A stretch of 64,000 nt of DNA, taken from positions 48,725 to 112,724 of the forward strand of contig CAMCUB010000007.1 in NCBI GenBank assembly GCA_945878845.1, given 5' to 3'. Below the pieces are notes generated by a model that was given only the letters and a program-made list of their open reading frames with translations, did not search any database and had not been told where the DNA came from. Numbering within the stretch: the first letter of the stretch is position 1; the number at the start of each line of letters is the position of its first letter. Shown one piece after another: positions 1 through 9,973 of the stretch. This DNA comes from Erythrobacter sanguineus (lineage in GTDB: Bacteria; Pseudomonadota; Alphaproteobacteria; Sphingomonadales; Sphingomonadaceae). The position numbers were made by a program, and so were the translations under genes.

Positions 1-500
1 TCGGTCGCGACCATGATCCGCTGCGCCGGGCGGTGGAACCAGCGGATATAGGGCCAGAAGGCGCTCGCGGGCAGGCCGGTGCGGCGCGCGAGGTAATCGG
101 GGAACTGGGTGTGGTAGGCGGTGGTGAAAGGCACCTTGCGCCGCAGACAGTAACGCCGCGCGGCGAAGCCCAGCGGGCCCTCGGTGGCGATATGCACCGC
201 CTCGGGCTTGATCTTGGCGAGCTGCCGCCCGACCGCGCCCGGGGCGGTCAGCGCGAGGCGAATCTCGGGATAGGTCGGCGCAGGGATCGAGGGGTAGCCC
301 TCGGGGCTGATCACGGTGACCTCGTGCCCCCAGCCGCGCAGCACTTCGCAGGTGGTCGAGAGCGTGCGCACCACCCCGTTGGTCTGGGGGTGCCAAGCAT
401 CGGTGACGATCGCGATCGACGCAGGCACGGGCCCCGAGGGCGCGATCGCAGCCGGGGCGGGAGAGGCGCTGTCGGTCGGGATCGTCGTCAGCCGGTTCAC
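1..500 (-). CDS. Glycosyltransferase (GT4/family 1-like), 3' part cut by window edge
   Basis: Reverse-strand translation from a GTG at 500 reads VNRLTTIPTDS...IAIVTDAWHPQTNGVVRTLSTTCEVLRGWGHEVTVISPEGYPSIPAPTYPEIRLAL..., typical of a GT4 N-terminus; start overlaps the stop of the upstream metallophosphoesterase gene. Confidence 0.8.
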   Translation of the reverse strand, partial: MNRLTTIPTDSASPAPAAIAPSGPVPASIAIVTDAWHPQTNGVVRTLSTTCEVLRGWGHEVTVISPEGYPSIPAPTYPEIRLALTAPGAVGRQLAKIKPEAVHIATEGPLGFAARRYCLRRKVPFTTAYHTQFPDYLARRTGLPASAFWPYIRWFHRPAQRIMVAT

Positions 501-1414
501 GCCGCCTCGCGCGCCGGATCCGTCGCGGGCGCTCCGGCGTCGGCCGGTGCTGCCTCACCTTCGACGCGGCGCTTCATCTCTTCGGGCCAGTGGAGGATTT
601 CCATGCGTCCGTCGTGATGCTCGACCAAGGCGTTGCAGCCTTCGACCCAGTCGCCGTCGTTCCAGTATTCGACCGGCTTGCCATTGTGCTCGAACATGCG
701 GAATTCGGCGGTGTGGATGTGCCCGCAGACCACCCCGTCCACGCCGCGCTCGCCAGCGGCGCGGGCGACGACTTCCTCGTACTTGCCGATGAACTCGACC
801 GCGTTCTTGACCTTGTGCTTGGCAGCCTTGCTGAGCGACCAGTAGGGCTTGCCCATCCAGCGCCGCACGGTGTTCACTGCCACGTTGCACTTCATCATCA
901 TATGATAGGCATGATCGCCCACGAAAGCGAGCCAGCGGTGCGAGAGCATCACCGCGTCGAACTCGTCACCGTGGAGCACCATCAGACGGCGGCCGTCGGC
1001 GGTGTCGTGGAAGGCCGCACGGCGGATCTCGATCCCGCCGAAATTGAGGCCGGTGAACTGGCGGAACATCTCGTCATGGTTGCCCGGGATGTAGACCACC
1101 CGGGTGCCGCGCCGGGCGCGCTTCATGATGCGCCACACGATGTCGTTGTGCGCCGAGGGCCAGTAGAACTTCTTCTTGAGCCGCCAGCCATCGATGATGT
1201 CGCCGACGAGATACATGGTCTCGCTGTCGACATTGTCGAGGAAGTCTATCAGCAGCTCGGCATTGCAGCCCTTGGTGCCGAGGTGGACGTCGCTGATCCA
1301 TACCGTGCGGTAGGAGCGGCGGGCGTTGCCCTCAGGCTCGGGGATGCGCGGCGTTGCCGACGGGAAGCTGGCAATGTTGTCGCTGATCAGGTCGGAGAGG
1401 TCGGCACTGGTCAT
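497..1414 (-). CDS. UDP-2,3-diacylglucosamine diphosphatase-like metallophosphoesterase
   Basis: 305 aa ORF with VWISDVHLGTKGCNAELL, YLVGDIIDGWRL, YIPGNHDE and VCGHIHTAE metallophosphoesterase motifs. Confidence 0.85.
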   Translation of the reverse strand: MTSADLSDLISDNIASFPSATPRIPEPEGNARRSYRTVWISDVHLGTKGCNAELLIDFLDNVDSETMYLVGDIIDGWRLKKKFYWPSAHNDIVWRIMKRARRGTRVVYIPGNHDEMFRQFTGLNFGGIEIRRAAFHDTADGRRLMVLHGDEFDAVMLSHRWLAFVGDHAYHMMMKCNVAVNTVRRWMGKPYWSLSKAAKHKVKNAVEFIGKYEEVVARAAGERGVDGVVCGHIHTAEFRMFEHNGKPVEYWNDGDWVEGCNALVEHHDGRMEILHWPEEMKRRVEGEAAPADAGAPATDPAREAA

Positions 1415-1628
1415 GAGTAACCCTTGAGTGTCATGGCTCGTCCGACCCCCATGACAGCCAATTGTTACAGCCGACTCACAGGCAAATGACGGTTTCGCGT
1501 CATTTTGCGAAAGGTGAACGAGTCAATCGTGACTCATGCAGGGCAATGTTTGACTGGAAAATGACTGCCGCGCGACAATTCAAGTGGTCGCGCAGCTGTC
1601 CCGTCGCTGTCCGCCGCCGCCGGGCGGG

Positions 1629-2258
1629 TCAGTCCATCGGGACAAAGCCGGGGAGCGCCTCGACCCGTGCGATCCACGCCTGCACGTGGGCGTAATCACC
1701 GAGGCCGAAGCCGCCCTCTTCGGCGACGTGGGTGTAAGGGAACAGAGCAATGTCGGCGAGCGTCGGGGCGTCGCCGCAGAAGAAGGCGTGGGTCGCAAGG
1801 TGCCGGTTCATCAGCTCCAGCGCCGCGCAGCCCGCCATGCGCTTGGCCATGATCTGCGCGCGCTGCTCGGCCGAGAGGTTCGCCTCGCCCACGAAGCGCA
1901 GCCAGAACCGGAGCGTCGCGACATTGGGTTCATGGTTGTATTGCTCGAAGAACATCCAGCGCAGGCAGTCGGCCTCGCCGAAACGGTCCGCCGGGATCAG
2001 CGCGCTGCCATGAGCGATATACCAGCAGGCGGCGTTGCTTTCTGGCAAGAAGCGCGCGTCTGCGCCCTCCCCGATCTGGAGCACCGGAATGCGGCCATTG
2101 GCGTTGACCGCCCTGAGGAACTCGGGCGTGCGGGTCTCGCCCTTCATGATGTCGTAGCCGCGCAGCGCCAGCGGCAGGCCGAGCAGCGCCGCGGTCAACC
2201 GGATCTTGTAGCAATTCCCGCTACGCGGATCTTCGTGGAGGGTGAGCGCCTCAGCCAT
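1629..2258 (-). CDS. Glutathione S-transferase family protein
   Basis: 209 aa; N-terminal thioredoxin-like (SGNCYKIRLTAALLG), FLPESNAACWYIA and C-terminal GDAPTLADIALFPY motif. Confidence 0.85.
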   Translation of the reverse strand: MAEALTLHEDPRSGNCYKIRLTAALLGLPLALRGYDIMKGETRTPEFLRAVNANGRIPVLQIGEGADARFLPESNAACWYIAHGSALIPADRFGEADCLRWMFFEQYNHEPNVATLRFWLRFVGEANLSAEQRAQIMAKRMAGCAALELMNRHLATHAFFCGDAPTLADIALFPYTHVAEEGGFGLGDYAHVQAWIARVEALPGFVPMD

Positions 2259-3249
2259 TGCCGCCTTCCTTGGCGACCTCGAGCACGATCTTGCCGATAT
2301 GCTCGCCCGCTTCCATCCGCGCGTGGGCGGCGGCGGCTTCGGCGAGGGGGAAGCTCATGTCCATCACCGGCGCGATCTCGCCCTCGGCGAACAGCGGCCA
2401 GGCATTGTCGGTGATCTCGTCGGCGAGCGCGGATTTGAACGCGTCAGAGCGCGGGCGCAGGGTCGATCCGGTCAGCGTCAGCCGGCGCATCATCACCTGC
2501 GCCATATTGATTTCGGCCCGCGTGCCGCCCAGCACCGCGATGGTGACGTGGCGGCCATCCTCGGCGAGGCACTTGAGGTTCTTGGCGACATAATCGCCCG
2601 AGACCATGTCGAGCACGATGTCGACGCCCTTGCTTGCCGTGTGCGCCATCACCGCGTCGACGAAATCAGTCTCGCGGTAGTTGATCGCAAGGTCCGCACC
2701 GATTCGGGTCGCGGCCGCGCATTTGGCCGCATCGCCGCAGGTCACGATCACCTCCATGTCGAAGGCCTTGGCAAGGCTGATCGCCATGGTGCCGATTCCA
2801 GAGGTGCCGCCATGGACCAGCACGCGCTCGCCATCGCGGGCGAGGCCGCGTTCGAACAGGTTGTGCCACACGGTGAACAGGGTCTCAGGGATCGCAGCGG
2901 CCTCGGACAGCAACATCCCCGAGGGCACCGGCAGGCAGTGCTGCCAATGCGCGGCGCAATGTTCGGCATAGCCGCCGCCCGGCGTAAGTGCCGCGACATG
3001 CTGGCCGATCATCTCGCGCGGGACTTCGGTGCCGACCGCAACGATCTCGCCCGAAACCTCGAGCCCCAGCAAGGGCGAGGCGCCCGGCGGGGCGGGGTAG
3101 AGCCCGGCGCGCTGGAGGCAATCGGGGCGGTTGACCCCGGCATAGGCGACGCGGATCAGCACGTCGTCGGGCCGCAGCCGCGGGACCGGCGACGTCTGGA
3201 TGCACAGCACCTCGGGCCCGCCGGGCGCGTCGAACCCAATCGATTGCAT
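2251..3249 (-). CDS. NAD(P)H quinone oxidoreductase / zinc-type alcohol dehydrogenase family (PIG3-like)
   Basis: MQSIGFDAPGGPEVL..., GVNRPDCLQRAGLYPAPPGASPLLGLEVSGE and VHGGTSGIGTMAI; ORF opens upstream at 3285. Confidence 0.85.
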   Translation of the reverse strand: MQSIGFDAPGGPEVLCIQTSPVPRLRPDDVLIRVAYAGVNRPDCLQRAGLYPAPPGASPLLGLEVSGEIVAVGTEVPREMIGQHVAALTPGGGYAEHCAAHWQHCLPVPSGMLLSEAAAIPETLFTVWHNLFERGLARDGERVLVHGGTSGIGTMAISLAKAFDMEVIVTCGDAAKCAAATRIGADLAINYRETDFVDAVMAHTASKGVDIVLDMVSGDYVAKNLKCLAEDGRHVTIAVLGGTRAEINMAQVMMRRLTLTGSTLRPRSDAFKSALADEITDNAWPLFAEGEIAPVMDMSFPLAEAAAAHARMEAGEHIGKIVLEVAKEGGNG

Positions 3250-3384
3250 GGTCTCCGGTAGACCCAGACCGCCACTCACCCCCATTACTGTCGTCCCCGC
3301 ACCCGCAAATTAACCATAGTTCACCTCGCGAATAACCGTCTCGCCGATTGACAGCAAGCCGCTTGGGGCGGATGCTGCGAGGCA

Positions 3385-3588
3385 ATGGAAGAACCCGATC
3401 GCCCCCGGCCTGTCGGAGACGCCGCCTCGAGCCTCGCTGCCGAGGACCTTGCCCCCTACTCGCAAGCCGAACTGGACGAACGCATCGCCCTGCTCGAGGC
3501 TGAAATTGCCCGCGTTTCCGCACATCGCGCCAAGGCCGCCGCCCACCGCGCCGCTGCCGACGCGCTGTTCGGGAGAGACGGTGGATGA
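3385..3588 (+). CDS. DUF1192 family protein
   Basis: 67 aa: SLAAEDLAPYSQAELDERIALLEAEIARVSAHRAKAAAHRAAADALF, typical DUF1192. Confidence 0.75.
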   Translation: MEEPDRPRPVGDAASSLAAEDLAPYSQAELDERIALLEAEIARVSAHRAKAAAHRAAADALFGRDGG

Positions 3589-3717
3589 TTTTCCCGTCCT
3601 GCCCCGTTCTTATCCTGCCACGGGATTCGCAATTCCTGCACCCCGACCCATATAGTCGAAATCTGGCCTCTCCCGCCCCCTCGCCATGGGCATCCACCCG
3701 CTGAAAAGGCCTCTCCC

Positions 3718-6081
3718 ATGCCCAGCTTCGCCCAGAACCTCGAACGCACGCTGCACAACGCGCTCGGCAATGCTTCGGAACGGCGGCACGAATATGCCAC
3801 GCTCGAACACCTGCTCCTGGCGCTGATCGATGATGAGGACGCCGCCGCCGTGATGGCCGCCTGCGGGGTCGACCTGGCCGAGCTTGGCGAGGTGGTGAAG
3901 CAGTATCTCGATCAGGAATACCAGAGCCTCAAGACCGAGGACGGCGCCGATCCGCAGCCCACTGCCGGCTTCCAGCGGGTGATCCAGCGCGCGATCCTGC
4001 ATGTCCAGTCCTCCGGCAAGGACACCGTCACCGGCGCCAACGTGCTGGTCGCGCTGTTCTCCGAGCGCGATTCCTATGCGGTCTATTTCCTCCAGCAGCA
4101 GGATATGAGCCGGCTGGATGCGGTGAGCTATATCAGCCACGGCATCGGCAAGGGCGGGCGCCAGATCGAGCCCAAGAGCCCGCAGGGCACCGACAAGGCC
4201 GAGGAATCGACGCAGCAAAGCAAGGAGAGCGGCGGCAACAAGAAGGAAACCGCGCTCGACCAGTTCACCGTCAACCTCAACGCCAAGGCCGAAGCCGGCA
4301 AGATCGACCCGCTGATCGGCCGCGGGCCGGAGGTTGACCGGACGATCCAGATCCTGTGCCGCCGGTCGAAGAACAACCCGCTCTATGTCGGCGATCCCGG
4401 CGTCGGCAAGACCGCGATTGCCGAAGGTCTGGCGCGCAAGATCGTCGAGGGCGATGTGCCCGAGGTACTGGCCGAGGCGGTGATCTATTCGCTCGACATG
4501 GGCGCGCTGCTCGCGGGCACGCGCTATCGCGGCGACTTCGAAGAGCGGCTCAAGCAGGTCGTCAACGAGCTTGAGGCCATGCCGCACGCGGTGCTGTTCA
4601 TCGACGAGATCCACACCGTGATCGGCGCGGGCGCAACCAGCGGCGGGGCGATGGACGCCTCGAACCTGTTGAAGCCCGCCCTGTCGAGCGGCGCGATCCG
4701 CTGCATCGGTTCGACCACCTACAAGGAATTCCGCAACCACTTCGAAAAGGACCGCGCCCTGCTGCGCCGGTTCCAGAAGATCGACGTGAACGAGCCGACC
4801 ATCGAGGACACGATCAAGATCCTCAAGGGTCTGCGCACCGCCTTCGAGGATCACCACAAGGTCAAGTACACGCCCGATGCGATCAAGACCGCGGTGGAAC
4901 TCTCGGCGCGCTACATCAATGACCGCAAGCTGCCCGACAAGGCGATCGACGTGATCGACGAAGTCGGCGCGATGCAGATGCTGGTGCCGCCAAGCCGCCG
5001 CAAGAAGACCATCACCGCGCGCGAAATCGAAATGGTGATCGCGACGATGGCGCGCATTCCTCCGAAGTCGGTCAGCAAGGACGACAAGAAGGCGCTCGAG
5101 AACCTTGAGCGCGATCTCAAGCACGTGGTGTTTGGGCAGGACGATGCGATTGTCCGGCTTGCGACCGCGATGAAGCTCAGCCGCGCAGGCTTGCGCGATC
5201 CGGACAAGCCGATTGGCTCGTTCCTGTTCAGCGGCCCCACCGGCGTCGGCAAGACCGAAGTCGCGCGCCAGCTTGCCACGATCATGGGAATCGAGCTCAA
5301 GCGCTTCGACATGTCCGAATATATGGAGCGCCACAGCGTCTCCCGCCTGATCGGCGCGCCTCCGGGCTATGTCGGCTATGATCAGGGCGGCCTCCTCACC
5401 GATGCCGTCGACCAGAACCCGCATTGCGTGCTGCTGCTCGACGAGATCGAGAAGGCCCACCCCGACCTGTTCAACATCCTGTTGCAGGTGATGGATAACG
5501 GGCGCCTGACCGATCACCACGGCAAGACGGTCGATTTCCGCAATGTGGTCCTGATCATGACCACCAATGCGGGCGCGGCCGACATGGCGCGGCAGGGCAT
5601 CGGCTTCGGTGACGTGTCGAAGGAAGACGCGGGCGACGAGGCGGTGAAGAAGATGTTCACCCCCGAATTCCGCAACCGTCTCGATGCGATCGTGCCCTTC
5701 GCCTATCTCGGCAAGAGCATCGTTGCCCGCGTGGTCGACAAGTTCATCCTCCAGCTGGAACTCCAGCTGGCCGAACAGAACGTCCACATCCAGTTCGACA
5801 CCGACGCGCGTGCGTGGCTGGCGGACAAGGGCTATGACAAGCTCTACGGCGCCCGTCCGATGAGCCGCCTGATCCAGGAAAAGATCAAGCAGCCGCTCGC
5901 CGAGGAACTGCTGTTCGGCAAGCTGGCCGAGGGCGGCGAGGTGCATGTCAGCATCAAGGACAACAAGCCGAGCTTCGAGATGACCCCGGCCCCGCCCAAG
6001 GTGAAGCCGGCCAAGAAGGTCTCGATGAAGAAGAAGGGCGCGCCGGCAAAGAAGCCCGCGACCGAATCCGACGAGGGCTGA
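3718..6081 (+). CDS. clpA: ATP-dependent Clp protease ATP-binding subunit ClpA
   Basis: 787 aa with two AAA+ modules ([32 protein letters not shown]), Clp N-domain and [24 protein letters not shown]. Confidence 0.97.
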   Translation: MPSFAQNLERTLHNALGNASERRHEYATLEHLLLALIDDEDAAAVMAACGVDLAELGEVVKQYLDQEYQSLKTEDGADPQPTAGFQRVIQRAILHVQSSGKDTVTGANVLVALFSERDSYAVYFLQQQDMSRLDAVSYISHGIGKGGRQIEPKSPQGTDKAEESTQQSKESGGNKKETALDQFTVNLNAKAEAGKIDPLIGRGPEVDRTIQILCRRSKNNPLYVGDPGVGKTAIAEGLARKIVEGDVPEVLAEAVIYSLDMGALLAGTRYRGDFEERLKQVVNELEAMPHAVLFIDEIHTVIGAGATSGGAMDASNLLKPALSSGAIRCIGSTTYKEFRNHFEKDRALLRRFQKIDVNEPTIEDTIKILKGLRTAFEDHHKVKYTPDAIKTAVELSARYINDRKLPDKAIDVIDEVGAMQMLVPPSRRKKTITAREIEMVIATMARIPPKSVSKDDKKALENLERDLKHVVFGQDDAIVRLATAMKLSRAGLRDPDKPIGSFLFSGPTGVGKTEVARQLATIMGIELKRFDMSEYMERHSVSRLIGAPPGYVGYDQGGLLTDAVDQNPHCVLLLDEIEKAHPDLFNILLQVMDNGRLTDHHGKTVDFRNVVLIMTTNAGAADMARQGIGFGDVSKEDAGDEAVKKMFTPEFRNRLDAIVPFAYLGKSIVARVVDKFILQLELQLAEQNVHIQFDTDARAWLADKGYDKLYGARPMSRLIQEKIKQPLAEELLFGKLAEGGEVHVSIKDNKPSFEMTPAPPKVKPAKKVSMKKKGAPAKKPATESDEG

Positions 6082-6590
6082 TGCGCTTCGGATTGACGAC
6101 ACTGGCGGCGGCGGGGGTGCTGATGGGCACCTCCGCCGTCGCTGCGCAGGATGACAAGGGCCTCGCCGCCGCCTCAGCCGAGCGGCTCGCCAAATCCGGC
6201 AGTTGGCGCATGAGCGCCACCGCGAAGGGCCCGGACGGCAAGCCCGAATGCACCGAAATCTGGCACTTCAAACCCGATGGAACCGGCTTGGTCGAGAGCG
6301 GCGACGAGCGGATCGAAAACACATGGCGCACCGAGCGGAAGGAGGGCGACACCTGGCTCTATACCCGCTCGATGGCGTCCAATGGCGCTCCCGATTGTCT
6401 GGGCAAGCGCCGGGATCCCGCCAGCTTCCCTCGCAATCTGAGCGGGGTGCTGCTGATCTTCTTCAACAGTGGCGACGCGATCCTGTGCCAGCCGACCTAC
6501 AGCCGGAACGCCGACGGCAGCCTCACCCCCACGAATATGTTCAGCGAGGAAAACTGCTGGGGTCGGCTCGCTCCTTTGTCGGGCGATTGA
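6081..6590 (+). CDS. Hypothetical secreted protein
   Basis: 169 aa with N-terminal signal-like sequence [26 protein letters not shown] overlaps the clpA TGA. Confidence 0.7.
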   Translation: MRFGLTTLAAAGVLMGTSAVAAQDDKGLAAASAERLAKSGSWRMSATAKGPDGKPECTEIWHFKPDGTGLVESGDERIENTWRTERKEGDTWLYTRSMASNGAPDCLGKRRDPASFPRNLSGVLLIFFNSGDAILCQPTYSRNADGSLTPTNMFSEENCWGRLAPLSGD

Positions 6591-6630
6591 TCGCCGGAAC
6601 ACCGGCACCTGTTCGGGGGTTCATGCAGGC

Positions 6631-7638
6631 ATGACCGCCCCGCCCTTCTCCTGGATCCGGCCCGAGCCGTGGGGCATCCATATCCTCCCCGCCGACGCCT
6701 GGGTCGATCCCTCGCGCGCCGTGCCTCGGGCGCTGGTGACACATGGCCATGCTGACCATGCGCGCGGCGGGCACGGGGTCACTATCGCCACGCCCGCGAC
6801 GCTCGCCATCATGGAGCTGCGCTACCAGACGCGCGAGGGCGCCTCTCCGGTGGAATATGGCGAGACGGTGAGCATCGGCGGCGGCGTGACGGCGACCTAC
6901 CTTCCGGCCGGCCACGTCCTCGGCAGCGCACAAATCCTGCTCGAGCACGCAGGCGAGCGGGTGATCATCACCGGCGACTACAAGCGCGCCCCCGATCCGA
7001 CCTGCGCGCCCTTCGCCGTCACCCCCTGCGACATCTTCATCACCGAGGCGACCTTCGGCCTGCCGGTCTTCACGCACCCACCGATCACCGAGGAAATCGG
7101 GAAGCTGCTCGATGCGCGCGCGGAAAACCCGGAAAGCTGCATCCTCGTCGGCGCATATGCGCTGGGCAAGGCGCAGCGGGTGATCGCGGAGCTGCGCGCC
7201 GCCGGACATCACGAGACGATCTGGCTCCACGGCGCGATGGAGGCAATGTGTCGGTTGTATGAGGAACACGGCGTTGTGCTGGGCGATCTGCGGCTCGTCA
7301 GCGATGCGACCAAGGATCAGATGCGCGGGAGCATCGTGATGGCCCCGCCCTCGGCGCTCAATGATCGCTGGAGCCGCCGCCTGCCCGAACCCGTCACCGC
7401 GATGGCGTCAGGCTGGATGCGCGTCCGCCAGCGCGCCCGCCAGCGCGGGGTCGAGCTACCGCTGGTCATCTCCGACCATGCCGACTGGAACGAACTCACC
7501 CGCACGATTGCGCAAGTGAACCCCGCCGAGACGTGGATCACCCACGGCCGCGAGGAAGCGCTGCTGCGCTGGTGCGAGCTGAACCAGCGCCGCGCCCGTG
7601 CGCTGGCGCTGGTGGGCTACGAGGACGAGGATGATTGA
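6631..7638 (+). CDS. Ligase-associated DNA exonuclease (MBL-fold)
   Basis: MTAPPFSWIRPEPWGIHILPADAWVDPSRAVPRALVTHGHADHARGGHG; THGHADHA metallo-beta-lactamase motif; internal ATG at 6631 preferred over the ORF start 6469. Confidence 0.85.
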   Translation: MTAPPFSWIRPEPWGIHILPADAWVDPSRAVPRALVTHGHADHARGGHGVTIATPATLAIMELRYQTREGASPVEYGETVSIGGGVTATYLPAGHVLGSAQILLEHAGERVIITGDYKRAPDPTCAPFAVTPCDIFITEATFGLPVFTHPPITEEIGKLLDARAENPESCILVGAYALGKAQRVIAELRAAGHHETIWLHGAMEAMCRLYEEHGVVLGDLRLVSDATKDQMRGSIVMAPPSALNDRWSRRLPEPVTAMASGWMRVRQRARQRGVELPLVISDHADWNELTRTIAQVNPAETWITHGREEALLRWCELNQRRARALALVGYEDEDD

Positions 7639-7651
7639 GGCGAGAGCAACG

Positions 7652-7789
7652 CCCCCCCTCCTCTTGAGAGGAGGGGCGCGAGACTTGCGAGCTTGCTCGC
7701 TAGTCGCAGCGGGGTGGTGCCTTGCGGCACGCGCGGCCCTTCGGCCCGCGCCACCACCCCCTACCCCCTCCTCTGAAGAGGAGGGGGAG
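7652..7789. repeat. Compound intergenic inverted repeat (REP-like)
   Basis: ccccctcctctt ... aagaggaggggg outer arms with internal hairpins cccctcctcttgagaggagggg, gcgcggcccttcggcccgcgc and ggggtggtg/caccacccc. Confidence 0.7.
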
Positions 7790-7795
7790 TTCGCA

Positions 7796-8110
7796 TCACT
7801 TGATCGCGGCCAGCTCGGCAGCGATCTTGGCCAGCATTTCTTCGGTGATCAGGCCTTGCGAGAAGGGCTGCAGGGCCTTGAGGCTGAGGCCCTTGAACTG
7901 CTCGTAAGCGGGGTGCTGCGACAGGTCCTGCCCGGCGAAGTTCGCGGCCAGCACGGCCTTGGCGCGCTCGTCGGCCATCAGGGTTTCGATCGGGGTTTCG
8001 ATGGTGAAGGCCGCTGCGGTGGTGGCGGTGGTCGCCATTTCATCGGCAAAAGCGGGGGCGGCGATGGCGGTCACGGCAAGAGCGACGGCGGCAAGAGGCG
8101 CAAACTTCAT
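7796..8110 (-). CDS. Hypothetical secreted protein
   Basis: 104 aa; signal peptide-like MKFAPLAAVALAVTAIAAPAFADE. Confidence 0.7.
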   Translation of the reverse strand: MKFAPLAAVALAVTAIAAPAFADEMATTATTAAAFTIETPIETLMADERAKAVLAANFAGQDLSQHPAYEQFKGLSLKALQPFSQGLITEEMLAKIAAELAAIK

Positions 8111-8220
8111 GGAGCGGTTTCCTTGTTGGGCAAAGGGCTGGAATCTGGGCTGACGGTGATGTCAGCATCGCGCTCTAGCGAATTTATGTGGCCGCGCAAT
8201 GAACGGGTGGGCGGCCGCTG

Positions 8221-9819
8221 ATGGAGGAATTCGCCGCCCTGCTCGATGCGCTGGTCTACACCACCAGCCGCAACCGCAAGCTCGCGCTGATCGCGGCCTA
8301 CTTGCGCGCCGCGCCCGACCCCGACCGCGGCTGGGCGCTTGCCGCGCTGACCGACGGGGTGGATTTCCCGGCGGTGAAGTCCTCGACGATCCGCAATCTG
8401 ATGATGGAGCGGGTCGATCCGGTGCTGTGGGCGCTGAGCCGCGATTTCGTGGGCGATACGGCGGAGACTGCGAGCCTGCTGTGGCCCGAGCCCGAAGATG
8501 GTGCGCCGTTGCCCGACCTGTCGCTGGCCGAGGTGGTCGAGCGCCTCTCATCCCTCACCCGCGCCACCGCCCCGAAAGAACTTCCCGCGCTGTTCGACCG
8601 GCTCGACGCCAAGGGCCGCTATGCGCTGATCAAGCTCGCCACCGGGGGGATGCGGGTGGGGGTATCGGCGCGGCTCGCCAAGACCGCCTTTGCGCAGGCC
8701 TTCGAAGTCGCGGTCGAGGAGGTCGAGGAATATTGGCACGCCCTCAGCCCGCCCTACACTGAACTGTTCGCCTGGGGCGCGGGCGGCGGCCCCATGCCAG
8801 ACCTCGCCCACACCCCGCGCTTCCGGCCCTTCATGCTCGCCCACCCGTTCGAGGACGGGGTGGTCGACCTCGCCGACTACGCCGCCGAGTGGAAATGGGA
8901 CGGGATCCGGGTGCAGCTGGTCCGCGCGGGCGGCGAGACGCGGGTCTATTCGCGCTCGGGCGACGATATTTCCGCAACTTTTCCGGAGCTGCTCGACATT
9001 CTGCCGATCGATGCGGTGCTCGATGGCGAGCTGCTGGTGCGCGGCTCGGCGCAGGGCGGCGAGGCCGGGGGTGCGGCGAGTTTCAATGCGCTCCAGCAGC
9101 GGCTCGGGCGAAAGACCGTCTCCAAGGTGATGCTGCGCGATTACCCCGCTTTCGTGCGGCTCTATGATGTGCTGTTGCTGGAGGGCCGCGACTGGCGCGA
9201 GGCCCCGTGGAAGTCGCGCCGCGCGACTCTCGAAGCCCTGATGCCGCGCCTGCCGGAGAGCCACTTCGACCTCTCGCAGCTGGTCGAGGCCCCGGACTTC
9301 GCCGCCCTCGCCGCCATCCGCGACACCGCGCGCGACGAGGCGATCGAGGGCCTGATGCTCAAGCACCGCGAGAGCCCCTACGTCGCGGGGCGCAAGGTCG
9401 CCCTGTGGTACAAGTGGAAGCGCGATCCGCTGCTGATCGATTGCGTGGTGATGTACGCCCAGCGCGGCAGCGGCAAGCGCTCCAGTTTCCATTCGGACTA
9501 CACCTTCGGCTGCTGGGACGGTGATCCCGATGCCGGGGCGGAGCTGCTCCCGGTCGGCAAGGCCTATTCGGGCTTCACCGACGCGGAGCTGAAGAGGCTC
9601 GACGCCTTCGTGCGCCAGAACACGTTGAACAAGTTCGGACCTGTCCGCGAGGTGAAGCGCGCGCTGGTGTTCGAGGTGGCGTTCGATTCGGTCCACACCT
9701 CCAAGCGCCACAAGTCTGGCCTCGCCATGCGCTTCCCCCGCATCCACCGCATCCGCTGGGACAAGCCCGCTCACGAGGCGGATCGGATTGAGGGGTTGCG
9801 GGCGCTGATCAAGGATTAG
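8221..9819 (+). CDS. ATP-dependent DNA ligase (bacterial LigB/C-type)
   Basis: 532 aa; nucleotidyltransferase motif EWKWDGIRVQL(V), VYSRSGDDIS, LDGELLVRG, EGLMLKHRESPYVAGRKVALWYKWKRDPL. Confidence 0.95.
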   Translation: MEEFAALLDALVYTTSRNRKLALIAAYLRAAPDPDRGWALAALTDGVDFPAVKSSTIRNLMMERVDPVLWALSRDFVGDTAETASLLWPEPEDGAPLPDLSLAEVVERLSSLTRATAPKELPALFDRLDAKGRYALIKLATGGMRVGVSARLAKTAFAQAFEVAVEEVEEYWHALSPPYTELFAWGAGGGPMPDLAHTPRFRPFMLAHPFEDGVVDLADYAAEWKWDGIRVQLVRAGGETRVYSRSGDDISATFPELLDILPIDAVLDGELLVRGSAQGGEAGGAASFNALQQRLGRKTVSKVMLRDYPAFVRLYDVLLLEGRDWREAPWKSRRATLEALMPRLPESHFDLSQLVEAPDFAALAAIRDTARDEAIEGLMLKHRESPYVAGRKVALWYKWKRDPLLIDCVVMYAQRGSGKRSSFHSDYTFGCWDGDPDAGAELLPVGKAYSGFTDAELKRLDAFVRQNTLNKFGPVREVKRALVFEVAFDSVHTSKRHKSGLAMRFPRIHRIRWDKPAHEADRIEGLRALIKD

Positions 9820-9827
9820 TCCCACGC

Positions 9828-9899
9828 CCCTCGTCATTGCGAGCGAAGCGAAGCAACCCATGGATTGCCGCGCGGCTGCGCCGCTCGCAATGACGAGGG
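9828..9899. repeat. Intergenic palindromic repeat (cattgcgagcgaagcgaagcaa type)
   Basis: ccctcgtcattgcgagcg ... cgctcgcaatgacgaggg 18-bp inverted arms. Confidence 0.8.
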
Positions 9900-9973
9900 A
9901 GGGTTCGCCAAGCCTTGACGCTTGCCCCCACATGCCGCAAATAAGTTGCAAATCGCAACCGGAGAGAGAAGCC

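Noticed and set aside
3610-6102. 830-aa minus-strand ORF antisense to clpA
   Set aside because: Low-complexity His/Arg/Leu/Asp composition typical of the complement of a GC-rich gene; clpA on the plus strand is unambiguous.
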